Assembly: GCA_024707075.1 (NCBI GenBank) | Contig: JANQAK010000004.1 | Location: 248,001 to 312,000 of the forward strand | Source: Afipia sp. | GTDB taxonomy: Bacteria > Pseudomonadota > Alphaproteobacteria > Rhizobiales > Xanthobacteraceae | DNA: 64,000 bases | Direction of reading: 5' to 3' | Shown: one piece after another, positions 42,980-52,170 of the stretch | Layout of the letters: each line of letters starts with the position of its first letter | How positions within the stretch are numbered: the stretch's first letter is position 1 | Program-made: the position numbers and the translations under genes | The notes under the pieces: generated by a model | What the model was told of the DNA's origin: nothing | What the model saw: the letters and a program-made list of their open reading frames with translations, nothing else | Databases searched by the model: none

Positions 42980-43357
42980 TTACTCTCCGACGAGAACTTG
43001 CGGCGGGCATTTGACCGATTTGGCAACCGCTTCACTTGGCGCTTGCGCACGTCCTGGCGATTTTTCCCGATCCTTTTGGGCCACAAAACTCGCGCCTATG
43101 ATCTCCCTGCGACGCCATGCCAGTTTGCAGAGACGGCGTATCTGCGGCGCCAATTCCAGCATGAATATCTTTGGCATCGCGAGCCCGCCAACATTCAGGC
43201 GAACGCCTCCCTCGGAGATGTCGAGGACCGTGCACTCAAATTCGAGGCCGTTCGGCTCTAGAATCACGGACGCCGATTTTTGCATGTTGACGCGCACATG
43301 CTTCCGGTTACCGAGGTCCCTTTTGTTTTTCACGGCTGCAAACTCCGTGGACAACAT
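42980..43357 (-). CDS. PilZ-domain protein
   Basis: The 125-residue protein has the cyclic-di-GMP binding pattern of PilZ: a R-K-x-x-R-V stretch at residues 18-23 (NRKHVRV) and LDISEGGVRLNVGG (D-x-S-x-x-G). It ends with a basic tail (KDREKSPGRAQAP). It is a single-domain protein that would bind c-di-GMP and act on an unknown partner. It lies apart from other motility genes. Confidence 0.85.
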   Translation of the reverse strand: MLSTEFAAVKNKRDLGNRKHVRVNMQKSASVILEPNGLEFECTVLDISEGGVRLNVGGLAMPKIFMLELAPQIRRLCKLAWRRREIIGASFVAQKDREKSPGRAQAPSEAVAKSVKCPPQVLVGE

Positions 43358-43523
43358 GCTTGGAAGGTCTTCAAGAAAAATGAGAAGATATCGCGTTTGT
43401 TAAGTAAATTTGCGTGTTCCGATACGCGCGTCTCATCCTTGACGCAGCTTCAGGTAACGGCTCGTCTTGAAAGAGGGTGATCGGTGGATCGTTCACGCCA
43501 TCCGCTTTGGCAAAATCCGGCAA

Positions 43524-44687
43524 TCAGCGGATGTGCGGCCCGGTCAGCAAGTCGGCGCTGCTGCCGGTCCTGATCCGGCTGTTTTGCAGGAATGATCGAT
43601 CGTTGGCCTGCATCAGCCAGCTTGCTGGCAACTTGCCGATGTCCTTTGCGGCCGCGTGTGGTCGCGTCCTTTGCCCCTCCAGATCGAAAACGCCCGTGAC
43701 CGGTCGCAGCAGTGCTCTTGCGGTTCTCATCTGCACCGGTTGCTCTGCCAGCCACACCGACCGCGCAGACCGTGGAGCATCGTGGGAGAGTGTCGCTGCC
43801 GCGCCGAACACGAAGCCCGGAGAGGCCTTCGCTGCGACATTCGGGCCGTGAATCCAGTACGGCACCCATTGTGCGGGATCGGTTTGTGTTTTGGGCCGAT
43901 CAGGCGATGCCGGTACGACATGCACGATGCGATAGCCGCGCGCTTTCAATTCCCGAAGGATCACCGGCAAGGCCGCCTGCGTCCGCGCCTGAATGTCATG
44001 GAGCAGCAGCACACCTTTGCCTTTCGCTTCCAGCCGCGAGAGCGCGAAATGCACGACCTGCGCCGATGAAATGTGCCGCCAGTCGTCGGCAGGAAAATCC
44101 GCGCTCCATGTCATGAGCTCGCGTTTGCTGAGTTCGGCCTCGAGCATGTCCCCGCGCCTGAGGCCGGGGATACGGAAGAACGGCGCGAGTTGCGAAAGAT
44201 CGCCGAGCGCGGCGCTTACGTGAGCGATGCCGTCGTCGATTTCGGCGGCCATGCGCTCCGGGGCCAACTTGCCGAAGAATGTGGGATGGTTCTCGCTGTG
44301 CGTGCCGATGGTGTGTCCCGCATCGTGGACACGGCGAACGTCCTGCGGGAATTCCTTGGCCATGCGGCCGACCATGAAGAACGTCGCCTTCACGCATTGC
44401 GCGGCGAGGATATCGAGGATGGCGTTGGTGTGGGCGGGCAATGGGCCGTCATCGAAAGTCAGAACGACTTCGTGGTCCTCGAGCGGCAAGGTCTCGCCAT
44501 ATTGCATCGTGCCGATACGCGGATGCTCTTTCGGGTCGACGACGATGGTGCGCGATGTGCCGAGCGCGTCGGGATTGCCGGGGCAGTCGGCGGCATGGGC
44601 GGCGGATGCGCCGAGCGTCGCCGCCGCGATGACGATGCCCAGCGCCGTCAGCAGCATGATGGAGCTTCTCGTATTGGCTTGGCGCAT
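43524..44687 (-). CDS. Polysaccharide deacetylase family protein, first of tandem pair
   Basis: This codes 387 residues from ATG 44687. A signal peptide (MLLTALGIVIAAATLGASAA) is followed by a NodB domain with EVVLTFDDGPLPAHTN (catalytic aspartate), GRMAKEFPQ, GHTIGTHSENHPTF (zinc-binding H-x-x-x-H) and FFRIPGLRRG. A long C-terminal extension (roughly residues 265-387) has no recognised domain. It removes acetyl or similar groups from polysaccharide in the periplasm; the substrate is unknown. It lies 85 bases downstream of a closely related gene. Confidence 0.85.
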   Translation of the reverse strand: MRQANTRSSIMLLTALGIVIAAATLGASAAHAADCPGNPDALGTSRTIVVDPKEHPRIGTMQYGETLPLEDHEVVLTFDDGPLPAHTNAILDILAAQCVKATFFMVGRMAKEFPQDVRRVHDAGHTIGTHSENHPTFFGKLAPERMAAEIDDGIAHVSAALGDLSQLAPFFRIPGLRRGDMLEAELSKRELMTWSADFPADDWRHISSAQVVHFALSRLEAKGKGVLLLHDIQARTQAALPVILRELKARGYRIVHVVPASPDRPKTQTDPAQWVPYWIHGPNVAAKASPGFVFGAAATLSHDAPRSARSVWLAEQPVQMRTARALLRPVTGVFDLEGQRTRPHAAAKDIGKLPASWLMQANDRSFLQNSRIRTGSSADLLTGPHIR

Positions 44688-44772
44688 GTCAGATCCGTCG
44701 GATTGGCGCGAGAGGGCCGTGCTTAGCGCCGCGGCCGTGAACGGCGGCTTAACCCGGCGGGGACGCCGGAAC

Positions 44773-45555
44773 TTATCGGTCATGGGATGAGCTTTTGATC
44801 GGTCGTGCTGCGACGAGATGCACGACCTTGTAGCCGTTGCGCTTCAGGTATTGCAGGAACGCCGGCAGCATCTTCGCGGTCTGCGCCTTGGTGTCGTGCA
44901 GCAGGATGATGCCCTTGCCCTCGTCGTCGAGGCGCTGGGTCAAAAGCTGCAACTGCTGCTCCGGCGTCATCGGATTCCAGTCGCTGGCCCAAAGGTCGGC
45001 TCCCAACACGGCGATCCCGCGCGATTGCAGGTTGGCCAGAAGCGCGGGCGTCGATGCAGATCCGGGAAAGCGAAAGAACAGCGTCGACGGAGCGCGGGCG
45101 GCTGCGCCGCTGAGCGCCATTTCATCTGCGGCGATGCCGCGGTCGATTTCTTCCAGCGCCTGTTGTTGGCCGATCTTGTCGAGCGGACGATGCGACCAGG
45201 TGTGATGGCCGATGCTGTGGCCGCTGGCGGCGATCGTCCTGACGATGGCCGGGTTGGCTTCGGCATTCCTGCCGATCAGGAAAAACGTCGCCTGCACGCA
45301 TTCGGTGGCGAGCGCGGCCAAGACTTTCGTCGTGGTCGCCGGGAAGGGGCCGTCGTCGAAGGTCAGCACGACCTCCTTGTCCGCCAGCGGCAGGGTTTGC
45401 GGGAAGCTCTTGAGGCCGACGCGCGGGAACGCCTGCGGGTCCACCGTTATGACGCGGGAGGTGCCGAGCGCGTCCTTGCGGGGGCAATCGGCCGCGCGGG
45501 CCACGGTCGCCGTCGCGGCGACAAGCGCCACCAGCACGGCTCTCAACATGATCAT
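44773..45555 (-). CDS. Polysaccharide deacetylase family protein, second of tandem pair
   Basis: This 260-residue protein has a signal peptide (MIMLRAVLVALVAATATVARA) and a NodB domain with EVVLTFDDGPFPATTT, GRNAEANPA, GHSIGHHTWSHRPL and FFRFPGSAS. The ending (GKGIILLHDTKAQTAKMLPA) parallels that of the tandem gene (GKGVLLLHDIQARTQAALPV). It lacks the 120-residue extension of the other. CGGAAG precedes ATG 45555. It is transcribed leftward, ahead of its paralogue. Confidence 0.88.
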   Translation of the reverse strand: MIMLRAVLVALVAATATVARAADCPRKDALGTSRVITVDPQAFPRVGLKSFPQTLPLADKEVVLTFDDGPFPATTTKVLAALATECVQATFFLIGRNAEANPAIVRTIAASGHSIGHHTWSHRPLDKIGQQQALEEIDRGIAADEMALSGAAARAPSTLFFRFPGSASTPALLANLQSRGIAVLGADLWASDWNPMTPEQQLQLLTQRLDDEGKGIILLHDTKAQTAKMLPAFLQYLKRNGYKVVHLVAARPIKSSSHDR

Positions 45556-45680
45556 GACGGACTTCCGGGAACGGTTTCGTGGTTGCGCACATTTAGCATT
45601 GCGTTCCGCCGTGTCGATTGGGTAATGCCTGAAACGCACACGCAAATCAGCAGACCTCCATTGAACCCGCGAGGCACGGC

Positions 45681-47111
45681 ATGGCCGACCATCAAGACCT
45701 TGCCGAGGCGGACGCCGCTCACGATTCCGTGCTCGACCGCCATCCCATGCGGGATGCGGATGACCATCTGCGGCCTGATTTCGTCGCCCTGATTTCCGAG
45801 GCGGTTCAACGGGGCGATTCCGTCTTCCTGTGCGAGGTCGTTGCCGAACTCCACGAAGCCGACCTCGGCGATCTAATCGAGGCGCTGGAGCCGGACCTGC
45901 GGCCCCGGCTGGTCGAACTGACCGGCGCGGCCTTCGACTTCTCCGCGCTGAACGAGGTCGATGATGCGGTCCGCGAGGAGATCCTCGAAGAGCTGGAGCC
46001 GGAGACGGTCGCAGAAGGTGTCCGAGAACTGGATTCTGACGACGCTGTCGAATTGCTCCAGGACCTCGACGAGGAAGACAAGGAAGAGATCCTTGAAAAG
46101 CTGCCGCAGTCCGAGCGCGTCGCGCTGGAGCGCAGCTTCGACTATCCGGAAGATTCCGCAGGCCGCCGGATGCAGACCGAATGCATCTCGGTGCCGGACG
46201 ACTGGACCGCGCTGCAAGCCATCGAATACATGCGCGACACGCCGGGACTGCCGGACCGGTTCTACGAAATCTACGTCGTGGACGGGGACAAGCGCCTGAA
46301 AGGCGCGGTGCCGCTCGATGCGCTGCTGCGGGCGCGGCGTCCGGGTCCGATCATGGATCTGGTCGACGAGGACCGCCGCCGGGTGTCCGACCACGAAGAC
46401 ATTGCGGAAGTGGCGCGGATGTTCGGCAAATACAACCTCGTCGCTGCGCCGGTGACGGACGGCGACGATCGTCTCGTCGGTGTCATCACCATCGACGACG
46501 TGGTCGACGTGATCGAGGAGGAGGCCGAAGAAGACATCAAGGCGCTCGGCGGCGTCGCCCGCGACGAAGAATTGTCGGACTCCGTCTGGACCATCGCCAA
46601 GAGCCGTTTCAACTGGCTGCTGGTCAATCTTGCCACGGCGTTTCTCGCATCGTCGGTTCTGGGACTGTTCGAGGGAGAATTGCAGAAGATGGTCGCGCTG
46701 GCCGTGCTGGCGCCGATCGTCGCCAGTCAGGGCGGTAATGCCGCAACCCAGACCATGACTGTCGCGGTGCGCGCGCTTGCGACCCGCGAACTCAGTTCCA
46801 GCAACGCCATGCGCGTGGTGATGCGCGAAGGTCTCGTCGGCATGGTGAACGGACTGGCGTTTGCAGTCATCACCGGCGTTGCTGCGGCGGTGTGGTTCAA
46901 GCTGCCGGGTCTCGGCGTCGTCATCGGTCTTGCAATGATGTGCAATCTCGTTGCCGGTGCGCTCGGTGGCATCCTGATCCCGATGGCGCTTCAGCGCTTG
47001 CGTGCCGATCCTGCGGTTGCGTCCGGCACATTCGTTACGACTGTTACCGACATCGTCGGATTCTTCGCGTTCCTCACCATCGCAACGCTCTGGTTCGGAT
47101 TGCAAAGTTAA
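45681..47111 (+). CDS. mgtE: Magnesium transporter MgtE
   Basis: The 476-residue protein has the standard order. Residues 40-150 are the acidic MgtE N domain (EEILEELEPE, VELLQDLDEEDKEEILEKLP). Residues 155-275 are paired CBS domains (QAIEYMRDTPGLPDRFYEIY, IAEVARMFGKYNLVAAPVTD). The rest has five membrane segments with the pore motif in LAPIVASQGGNAATQTMTVA. It is a Mg2+ gated channel in the inner membrane. GAGG precedes the ATG. Confidence 0.95.
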   Translation: MADHQDLAEADAAHDSVLDRHPMRDADDHLRPDFVALISEAVQRGDSVFLCEVVAELHEADLGDLIEALEPDLRPRLVELTGAAFDFSALNEVDDAVREEILEELEPETVAEGVRELDSDDAVELLQDLDEEDKEEILEKLPQSERVALERSFDYPEDSAGRRMQTECISVPDDWTALQAIEYMRDTPGLPDRFYEIYVVDGDKRLKGAVPLDALLRARRPGPIMDLVDEDRRRVSDHEDIAEVARMFGKYNLVAAPVTDGDDRLVGVITIDDVVDVIEEEAEEDIKALGGVARDEELSDSVWTIAKSRFNWLLVNLATAFLASSVLGLFEGELQKMVALAVLAPIVASQGGNAATQTMTVAVRALATRELSSSNAMRVVMREGLVGMVNGLAFAVITGVAAAVWFKLPGLGVVIGLAMMCNLVAGALGGILIPMALQRLRADPAVASGTFVTTVTDIVGFFAFLTIATLWFGLQS

Positions 47112-47320
47112 CGCTGCCCATTTGGGCATGGGTTCTTTGCGCTGACACGCGGTCCTCGTCACATCGGCGCCTCATTATCGCCACCTGACGCAAAGAAACC
47201 CGCGTCACCGCTGGCTGCTGAACCACTGTGTTCTGACGGCTTTTATAAAAACTTTCGGCGATTGAGACGCTGTCGCACGCGGCCCGTCTGTACGCCAAGA
47301 ATCATCCGGAGCTAAATATC

Positions 47321-47908
47321 TTGATTCGAACAGTCACCGCCGTGGCGGCGCTTTGTGCGTTGTCCTCGCTGGCCGAAGCGCGCGTGCGCACGCCGGCCGT
47401 TTCGCCCGAATGCAACGTCACGATGCCTTGCATCGGTGTCGACAACCCCGCCCATGCGCGCCAGCGCAGGCAGCGCGAACCGATGCAGTCTTTCGCGTCC
47501 GTTGAGCCGACACATCGTGCCGAGCGTGTGCGCCGCGCAGTTGAACCTGCCTATGCCTCGCAAGGATATTCGAGTGGTCTCGTCGGTCCTTTGCAGGCCA
47601 AGCTCGCATCGATCCAGGCGGCTTGCCCCGGCACGCACGCGATCTCTGGCATCCGGCATACGCGGATCGCCGGCACGCGGCGGTTGTCGCTTCATGCCCA
47701 GGGCAAGGCGGTGGACGTGCGTGGCCCGTACGGCTGCATCTACGCGCAGCTCAAGGGCTGGAGCGGCGGCTATTCCACCGACGCGGGGCGGATGCAGCAC
47801 ATCCACATTTCCTATGATGACGCAGGCGGCCGCGAGATGGGCCTGCGGTTCGCTCATGGCGGCGGACGCCGTCACGCGTGGCGCAACGCCTACGCGCGCC
47901 TGCAATAG
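47321..47908 (+). CDS. Secreted M15-like peptidase domain protein
   Basis: This codes 195 residues from TTG 47321 (GGAG upstream, no ATG near). A signal peptide ends near LAEA. The C-terminal half has SLHAQGKAVDVRG and, 45 residues on, HIHISYDDAG. This is the H-x(6)-D and H-x-H zinc pattern of D-Ala-D-Ala carboxypeptidase M15/DUF882-like domains. It is probably a periplasmic peptidoglycan-active enzyme. I recognise the type as conserved in Bradyrhizobium relatives. Confidence 0.65.
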   Translation: MIRTVTAVAALCALSSLAEARVRTPAVSPECNVTMPCIGVDNPAHARQRRQREPMQSFASVEPTHRAERVRRAVEPAYASQGYSSGLVGPLQAKLASIQAACPGTHAISGIRHTRIAGTRRLSLHAQGKAVDVRGPYGCIYAQLKGWSGGYSTDAGRMQHIHISYDDAGGREMGLRFAHGGGRRHAWRNAYARLQ

Positions 47909-48018
47909 GCCGATCGGCGATGGCCGTCCGGAGACAGCATTTCCGGACGGCAGCGGTTCTTCCTTAACCCGTGGTTAACCATGTCGTCCGACCCTCACAG
48001 AACCGGAGGGAGCAGCAC

Positions 48019-48333
48019 ATGCAGCGGCTACGGCTCAAGGCGGATGGACGGATCGTCGAGGTGCTGGACGGGCGGGAAATACCGCTGGTCCCGGAGATGC
48101 CGGCGGTCGGTACACCCTCGCCCAAGACGACGGCCGCCCCAGTGGTGCGCAATCTGCGCCTTCGCGCGAAATTGACTCAGGCCGAGTTCGCCTCGCGTCT
48201 TGGCGTTCCTCTCGAGACAATCCGGAACTGGGAGCAGGGCAAGCGTTCGCCGCGCGGACCCGCGCGGGCATTGCTGACTGTCATCGCGCATGAGCCTGAC
48301 ATGGTGTTCGCGGCGCTCGCGCGCCGGGCCTGA
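48019..48333 (+). CDS. XRE-family (HigA-like) transcriptional regulator
   Basis: This 104-residue protein starts at ATG 48019 (GGAGGGAGC upstream). The N-terminal part is a short unknown stretch. Residues 45-100 form a Cro/XRE helix-turn-helix: RNLRLRAKLTQAEFASRLGV, LETIRNWEQGKRSPRGPARA. Antitoxin HigA and NadS are of this size, but no toxin gene is adjacent, so it may act alone. Confidence 0.75.
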   Translation: MQRLRLKADGRIVEVLDGREIPLVPEMPAVGTPSPKTTAAPVVRNLRLRAKLTQAEFASRLGVPLETIRNWEQGKRSPRGPARALLTVIAHEPDMVFAALARRA

Positions 48334-48446
48334 TTCCGCGTCGGCCGGGACGCAGTTCCGCGTTTCGCCGTTCTTGGCAATGACAGCCGCGCGGCCCATG
48401 ATGGCCCGCACAATATCGTCCGGCTTGCGGAACGCTGAGGCATGAC

Positions 48447-49265
48447 ATGCTGATCATTGAAGCCAATGGCGCAAAGATTCCCGCGATAGGTCTGGGAACA
48501 TGGGAATTGCGCGGGCGTGCCTGCGCGCGCGTCGTCGAGCAGGCGCTCCGGCTCGGCTATCGCCATATCGACACCGCGCAGGTCTATGAAAATGAGCGTG
48601 AGGTCGGCGATGGCGTGCGCGCCTCCGGTCTCAAGCGTGCCGACATGTTCGTGACGACCAAGGTCTGGACCAATCATTTCGCGCCCAACGATCTGGTGCG
48701 ATCGACCAAGGAAAGCCTTGCCCGGCTGCGCCTGACCGAGGTCGATCTGCTGCTGCTGCATTGGCCCAATCCGCAGGTGCCGCTGGAGGAGACGCTGGGC
48801 GGGCTGGCGCGTGCCCAGCAGCTCGGCCTAACGCGGCATATCGGAGTCTCGAATTTCACGGTGGCGCTGATCGAGGAGGCGGTTGCCAAGAGTGCCGCGC
48901 CGCTGGTCTGCAATCAGGTCGAATATCATCCCTATCTGGATCAGACCAAGGTGCTGGCGGCCTGCCGCGAGAACGGCCTCGCGCTGGTGGCTTACAGCCC
49001 CATCGCGAAAGGGCGCGTCAAGAATGCCGAGGCACTCAACCGGATCGGCGCGCGGTATGACAAAACGGCGGCGCAGGTCTGCCTGCGCTGGCTGGTGCAG
49101 CAGAACGTCGTCGCGATCCCTCGCACGTCGAAGGTCGAGCGGCTGTCGGAAAATATCGACGTCTTCGATTTTGCACTCGACGACGCTGAAATGAACGAGA
49201 TTTTCGCGATGGGCACGCGCGGCGGGCGGATGACCGATTTCGGTTTCGCTCCCAAATGGGATTGA
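48447..49265 (+). CDS. Aldo/keto reductase (DkgA-like)
   Basis: The 272-residue TIM barrel has the catalytic tetrad in place: GYRHIDTAQVYENE (Asp, Tyr), FVTTKVWTNH (Lys), VDLLLLHWPNP (His). It has the family signatures IGVSNFTVALIEEA and IPRTSKVERLSENI (NADPH site). It reduces aldehydes or 2,5-diketogluconate-like substrates; the natural substrate is unknown. It ends 31 bases before the two-hairpin repeat. Confidence 0.92.
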   Translation: MLIIEANGAKIPAIGLGTWELRGRACARVVEQALRLGYRHIDTAQVYENEREVGDGVRASGLKRADMFVTTKVWTNHFAPNDLVRSTKESLARLRLTEVDLLLLHWPNPQVPLEETLGGLARAQQLGLTRHIGVSNFTVALIEEAVAKSAAPLVCNQVEYHPYLDQTKVLAACRENGLALVAYSPIAKGRVKNAEALNRIGARYDKTAAQVCLRWLVQQNVVAIPRTSKVERLSENIDVFDFALDDAEMNEIFAMGTRGGRMTDFGFAPKWD

Positions 49266-49296
49266 TCTTGCCGTGGTGATCGCCCATTCAGGGCCT

Positions 49297-49456
49297 GTGT
49301 CCTGAATCCGAAGTTCGCGTCATCTTGCAGCGCGCTCCGAGCGAACTTCGGATTCAAAAGGACACTGGAAATTATAGCTCTAGTGTGGTTTTGGTTCGCA
49401 AGTCCGCAAGAGAAGGTGCGGTAGCAATGATGCGGACTTGCGAACCACCACACCAG
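49297..49456. repeat. Two-hairpin element, copy B (CTAG-bounded)
   Basis: Hairpin 1 (49297-49318 with 49341-49365) pairs GTGTCC outside and TGAATCCGAAGTTCGC inside, with three extra T in the right arm. The spacer TGGAAATTATAGCT leads to CTAG. Hairpin 2 (49380-49407 with 49432-49456) pairs CTAGTGTGG outside and TGGTTCGCAAGTCCGC inside, with three extra T in the left arm, and ends CCAG. Bulge size, bulge placement, spacer and CTAG match copy A, but stem sequences do not. The last base is 1 base before the ATG region of the next gene. Confidence 0.7.
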
Positions 49457-49457
49457 C

Positions 49458-50264
49458 ATGTTTTTCAGTCTTTCCAAGATCATCGGCTTCTTCACTGTTC
49501 CGTCGAACGCGGTGGCGACGGTCTGCGCGCTCGGCGTGCTGTTGCTCGCGACGCGATTTCGCAAAGCCGGATCGCGCGTCCTGATATGCGGCGTCGTGCT
49601 GTTGCTGGTTGCCGGGTTTTCGCCGCTCGGCCATCTGTTGCTGTTGCCGCTGAGCGAGCGCTTTCCGGCCTGGAGCGCCGCAGGTCGGCCGCCGGATGGC
49701 ATTATCGTGCTGGGCGGCGCCATCGATCCCGAGACGAGCCAGGCGCGTGGATCTCTCGAAATGGATGCTTCGGCTGAGCGGATCGTCACGATGCTGCAAT
49801 TGGCGCGGCGGTATCCGGCGGCGCCCATCGTATTCAGCGGGGGCAGCGCCAATCTCATCGAGACGCCCGTGCCGGAAGCGCCGATCGCCGGCGATCTGCT
49901 GGAAGACTTCGGCACCGCGCGCTCGCGCATCGTGCTTGAAAGCGAGTCCCGCACCACCGCCGAGAACGCGGCCTTCACGCGCAAGCTGATTTCCCCGAAG
50001 CCGGGGGAGCGCTGGCTGCTGGTCACGTCGGCGTTCCACATGCCGCGCTCCATCGGCGCGTTCCGGAAGGCGGGCTTCGATGTCGAGGCCTATCCGGTGG
50101 ACTGGCGCACGCGGGGCTGGAGTGATGCCCGGACACCGTTCGCCACCCTCAGCGCGGGACTTGCCCGCACCGATGTGGCCGTTCACGAATGGGTCGGGCT
50201 GATTGCCTACTGGGCGACCGGTCGCAGCAGTGAACTGTTTCCGGGGCCGCGCAAAACAAACTAA
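49458..50264 (+). CDS. YdcF-family (DUF218) protein
   Basis: The 268-residue protein has two N-terminal membrane helices (FTVPSNAVATVCALGVLLLA and VLICGVVLLLVAGFSPLG). The DUF218 domain contains DGIIVLGGAIDPE, IVFSGGSANLI, ESESRTTAENAAFTR and WLLVTSAFHMPRSIGAFRKA. This ElyC/SanA/YdcF group is linked to envelope polysaccharide or undecaprenyl-phosphate homeostasis. The two-hairpin repeat ends right at the start codon and no Shine-Dalgarno sequence is visible, so translation may be weak or structure-controlled. It is tail-to-tail with the next gene. Confidence 0.85.
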   Translation: MFFSLSKIIGFFTVPSNAVATVCALGVLLLATRFRKAGSRVLICGVVLLLVAGFSPLGHLLLLPLSERFPAWSAAGRPPDGIIVLGGAIDPETSQARGSLEMDASAERIVTMLQLARRYPAAPIVFSGGSANLIETPVPEAPIAGDLLEDFGTARSRIVLESESRTTAENAAFTRKLISPKPGERWLLVTSAFHMPRSIGAFRKAGFDVEAYPVDWRTRGWSDARTPFATLSAGLARTDVAVHEWVGLIAYWATGRSSELFPGPRKTN

Positions 50265-50558
50265 CTAATCATGCCTTGGCAGGCCGAGGCGATATACACC
50301 GCGAAAGTCATTCGGGTCGGCGGGCTTGCCCTTGCGATAAATGACGAGGCGGCCGGCCTGCGCGAGCGCGACAGCCGACCTGCGGATCGGCACCAGCAAT
50401 CCATGCCAGTCGTTCTCGGCGGCGATGGCGTGCGCAATCTCGGGCGCACTGAGGGTCTTTACGTCGGCGCGTGCCAGCACGGCGAGAATGGCGTCGTCCA
50501 GCGAGTCGGTGTCTGCGGTTTTCGAATCGGAATTGTTCATGCCCATGCCATGACGCAT
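50265..50558 (-). CDS. DUF3253 winged-helix protein
   Basis: The 97-residue protein has the DUF3253 pattern: ILAVLARADVKTLSAPEIA, IRRSAVALAQAGRLVIYRKG, PNDFRGVYRLG. The fold is a winged helix, probably nucleic-acid or ligand binding; function is unproven. Starts at 50558, 50546 and 50540 are all possible, with no clear ribosome site. It is adjacent to the YdcF stop with no gap. Confidence 0.75.
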   Translation of the reverse strand: MRHGMGMNNSDSKTADTDSLDDAILAVLARADVKTLSAPEIAHAIAAENDWHGLLVPIRRSAVALAQAGRLVIYRKGKPADPNDFRGVYRLGLPRHD

Positions 50559-50586
50559 CGCCGCCCGCGCATCAAGCTCAGGCGGC

Positions 50587-51267
50587 TTATTTCGTCATCG
50601 CCCGATAGGCGTCGGAATCGAATTGTCGCCGCCATATCACAACGACAATGGCCAGCGTCGTGGCGATCAGCACCCACGGGCTGATGAACCAGCCGAGATA
50701 GCCGAGCGCGAACAGGAAGGCGCGCTGGCCGCGATTGAAGTGCCGGCCGGCCGACTGGAACAGTCTGGTGGTTCGCATCACATGCGATTGCGCTTCGGGC
50801 GTGTCGCGCTTATCCGAGAATGGCATCGCGCCGAGCAGGATCGCGACATAGTTGAACAGGCGGTAGGCCCAGGAGAACTTGAAGAACGCATAGACGAAGA
50901 TCACGATCAGCCCGACGCATTTGATCTCCCACAGCGCGGGAGAACTTCGTATGCCGAGCGGCAGGGTCGAGAGCACCGACATGGCTTCTTCGGTCGAGCG
51001 CAAAAGCGTCAATCCGCCGCCGATCGCCAAGAGGGTCGTGGATGCGAAGAAGGCCGTGCCGTTCTGCAATGACGACATGATGTGCGTATCGACGATCCGT
51101 GCCTCGCGGTCGAGGATGCGCCGCACCCAGACCTCGCGATAGATGTTCATGCGGGCATTCAGGCTGTTGCGGCCGTGCGAGGTTCGCTCGAGCGTGATTG
51201 CGTAAACCGCCCACGCGAAAATGAAGAATGCGATGGCTGCAATATCGGCGGTTGTGAACGGGTTCAC
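50587..51267 (-). CDS. DUF599 membrane protein
   Basis: This codes 226 residues from GTG 51267 (GGAAGG upstream). It has four membrane helices (IAAIAFFIFAWAVYAITL, TAFFASTTLLAIGGGLTLL, LIVIFVYAFFKFSWAYRL, WVLIATTLAIVVVIWRRQ). DUF599 marks are RMNIYREVWVRRILDREARIVD, FKFSWAYRLFNYVAILLG and SAGRHFNRGQRAFLFALGYL. Function is unknown. Confidence 0.82.
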   Translation of the reverse strand: MNPFTTADIAAIAFFIFAWAVYAITLERTSHGRNSLNARMNIYREVWVRRILDREARIVDTHIMSSLQNGTAFFASTTLLAIGGGLTLLRSTEEAMSVLSTLPLGIRSSPALWEIKCVGLIVIFVYAFFKFSWAYRLFNYVAILLGAMPFSDKRDTPEAQSHVMRTTRLFQSAGRHFNRGQRAFLFALGYLGWFISPWVLIATTLAIVVVIWRRQFDSDAYRAMTK

Positions 51268-51409
51268 TGTGGGGGTGCCTTCCGAATGATGTCTGCCACG
51301 ATAGAACATGCGGCGGACAAGTGCGACGCGGTTTTGGCCATATCCGCGGGGCCGGTTGCCTGCCCGGCATGGGGCATGGCAAAGGTGTTCCCCACGGAGA
51401 TTTCCAGCA

Positions 51410-52066
51410 ATGGCTTTGACGCTCGTGATCGGCAACAAGAACTATTCCTCATGGTCGATGCGGCCCTGGATGGCGCTGAAAGCCACCGGCATTGCTTTCG
51501 ATGAGGTCCAGATCCCGCTCTACACCGGCCCGGCCGACAAGCAGCGCATTCTGGATTTCACACGGTCGGGCAAGGTGCCGGCGCTGGTCGATGGCGACAT
51601 CACCGTCTGGGATTCGCTGGCGATCATCGAATACGTTGCGGAACGGTTCCCCGATGCGCGACTCTGGCCGCACGACGTCGCCGGCCGCGCCCATGCGCGG
51701 TCGGTTTCCGCCGAGATGCATTCGGGCTTCATGGCGTTGCGCAACGAATGCGGCATGAACATTCATCGCCCGATCCACCCGAAGCCGCTTTCCGATGAGG
51801 CCATGAGTAACATCGTCCGCGTCCAGCAGATCTGGACCGAGTGCCGCGCAGCGTATGGCGGGCAGGGGCCGTACCTGTTCGGCGCGTTCAGCGGAGCGGA
51901 TGCGATGTTCGCGCCGGTCATCCATCGCTTCCGCACCTACGCCATCGAGGTGACATCGCCGGTTCGTGGTTACATGGACACGATGCTGGCGAACGCTGCT
52001 TTTCAGGAATGGACCAAGGCCGCGCTGGCCGAGACGCTGGTCATCGAGAAATTCGAGATCGATTGA
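51410..52066 (+). CDS. Glutathione S-transferase family protein
   Basis: This 218-residue protein starts at ATG 51410 (CGGAG upstream). The thioredoxin-like N-domain has LVIGNKNYSSWSMRPWMAL, with the catalytic serine region, and GKVPALVDGDITVWDSLAII, which binds glutathione. An all-helical C-domain follows (ECGMNIHRPIHP). It resembles the maleylacetoacetate isomerase/zeta-like group. Conjugation or isomerisation is possible; the substrate is unknown. Confidence 0.88.
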   Translation: MALTLVIGNKNYSSWSMRPWMALKATGIAFDEVQIPLYTGPADKQRILDFTRSGKVPALVDGDITVWDSLAIIEYVAERFPDARLWPHDVAGRAHARSVSAEMHSGFMALRNECGMNIHRPIHPKPLSDEAMSNIVRVQQIWTECRAAYGGQGPYLFGAFSGADAMFAPVIHRFRTYAIEVTSPVRGYMDTMLANAAFQEWTKAALAETLVIEKFEID

Positions 52067-52170
52067 TACTGAGTGCTGCCCGCGAGAATGTGCCTGCGCG
52101 TCGCCTTGACGCTCAGGCACAAACGGCCCTTGGATACCGCTGTGCTGATTTTCAATTCGAGGACTAAATC

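Noticed and set aside
47131-47200. GGTTCTTTGCG/CGCAAAGAAACC inverted repeat after mgtE
   Set aside because: The arms are 46 bases apart with one mismatch and no T tract; too weak to call a terminator or repeat family.
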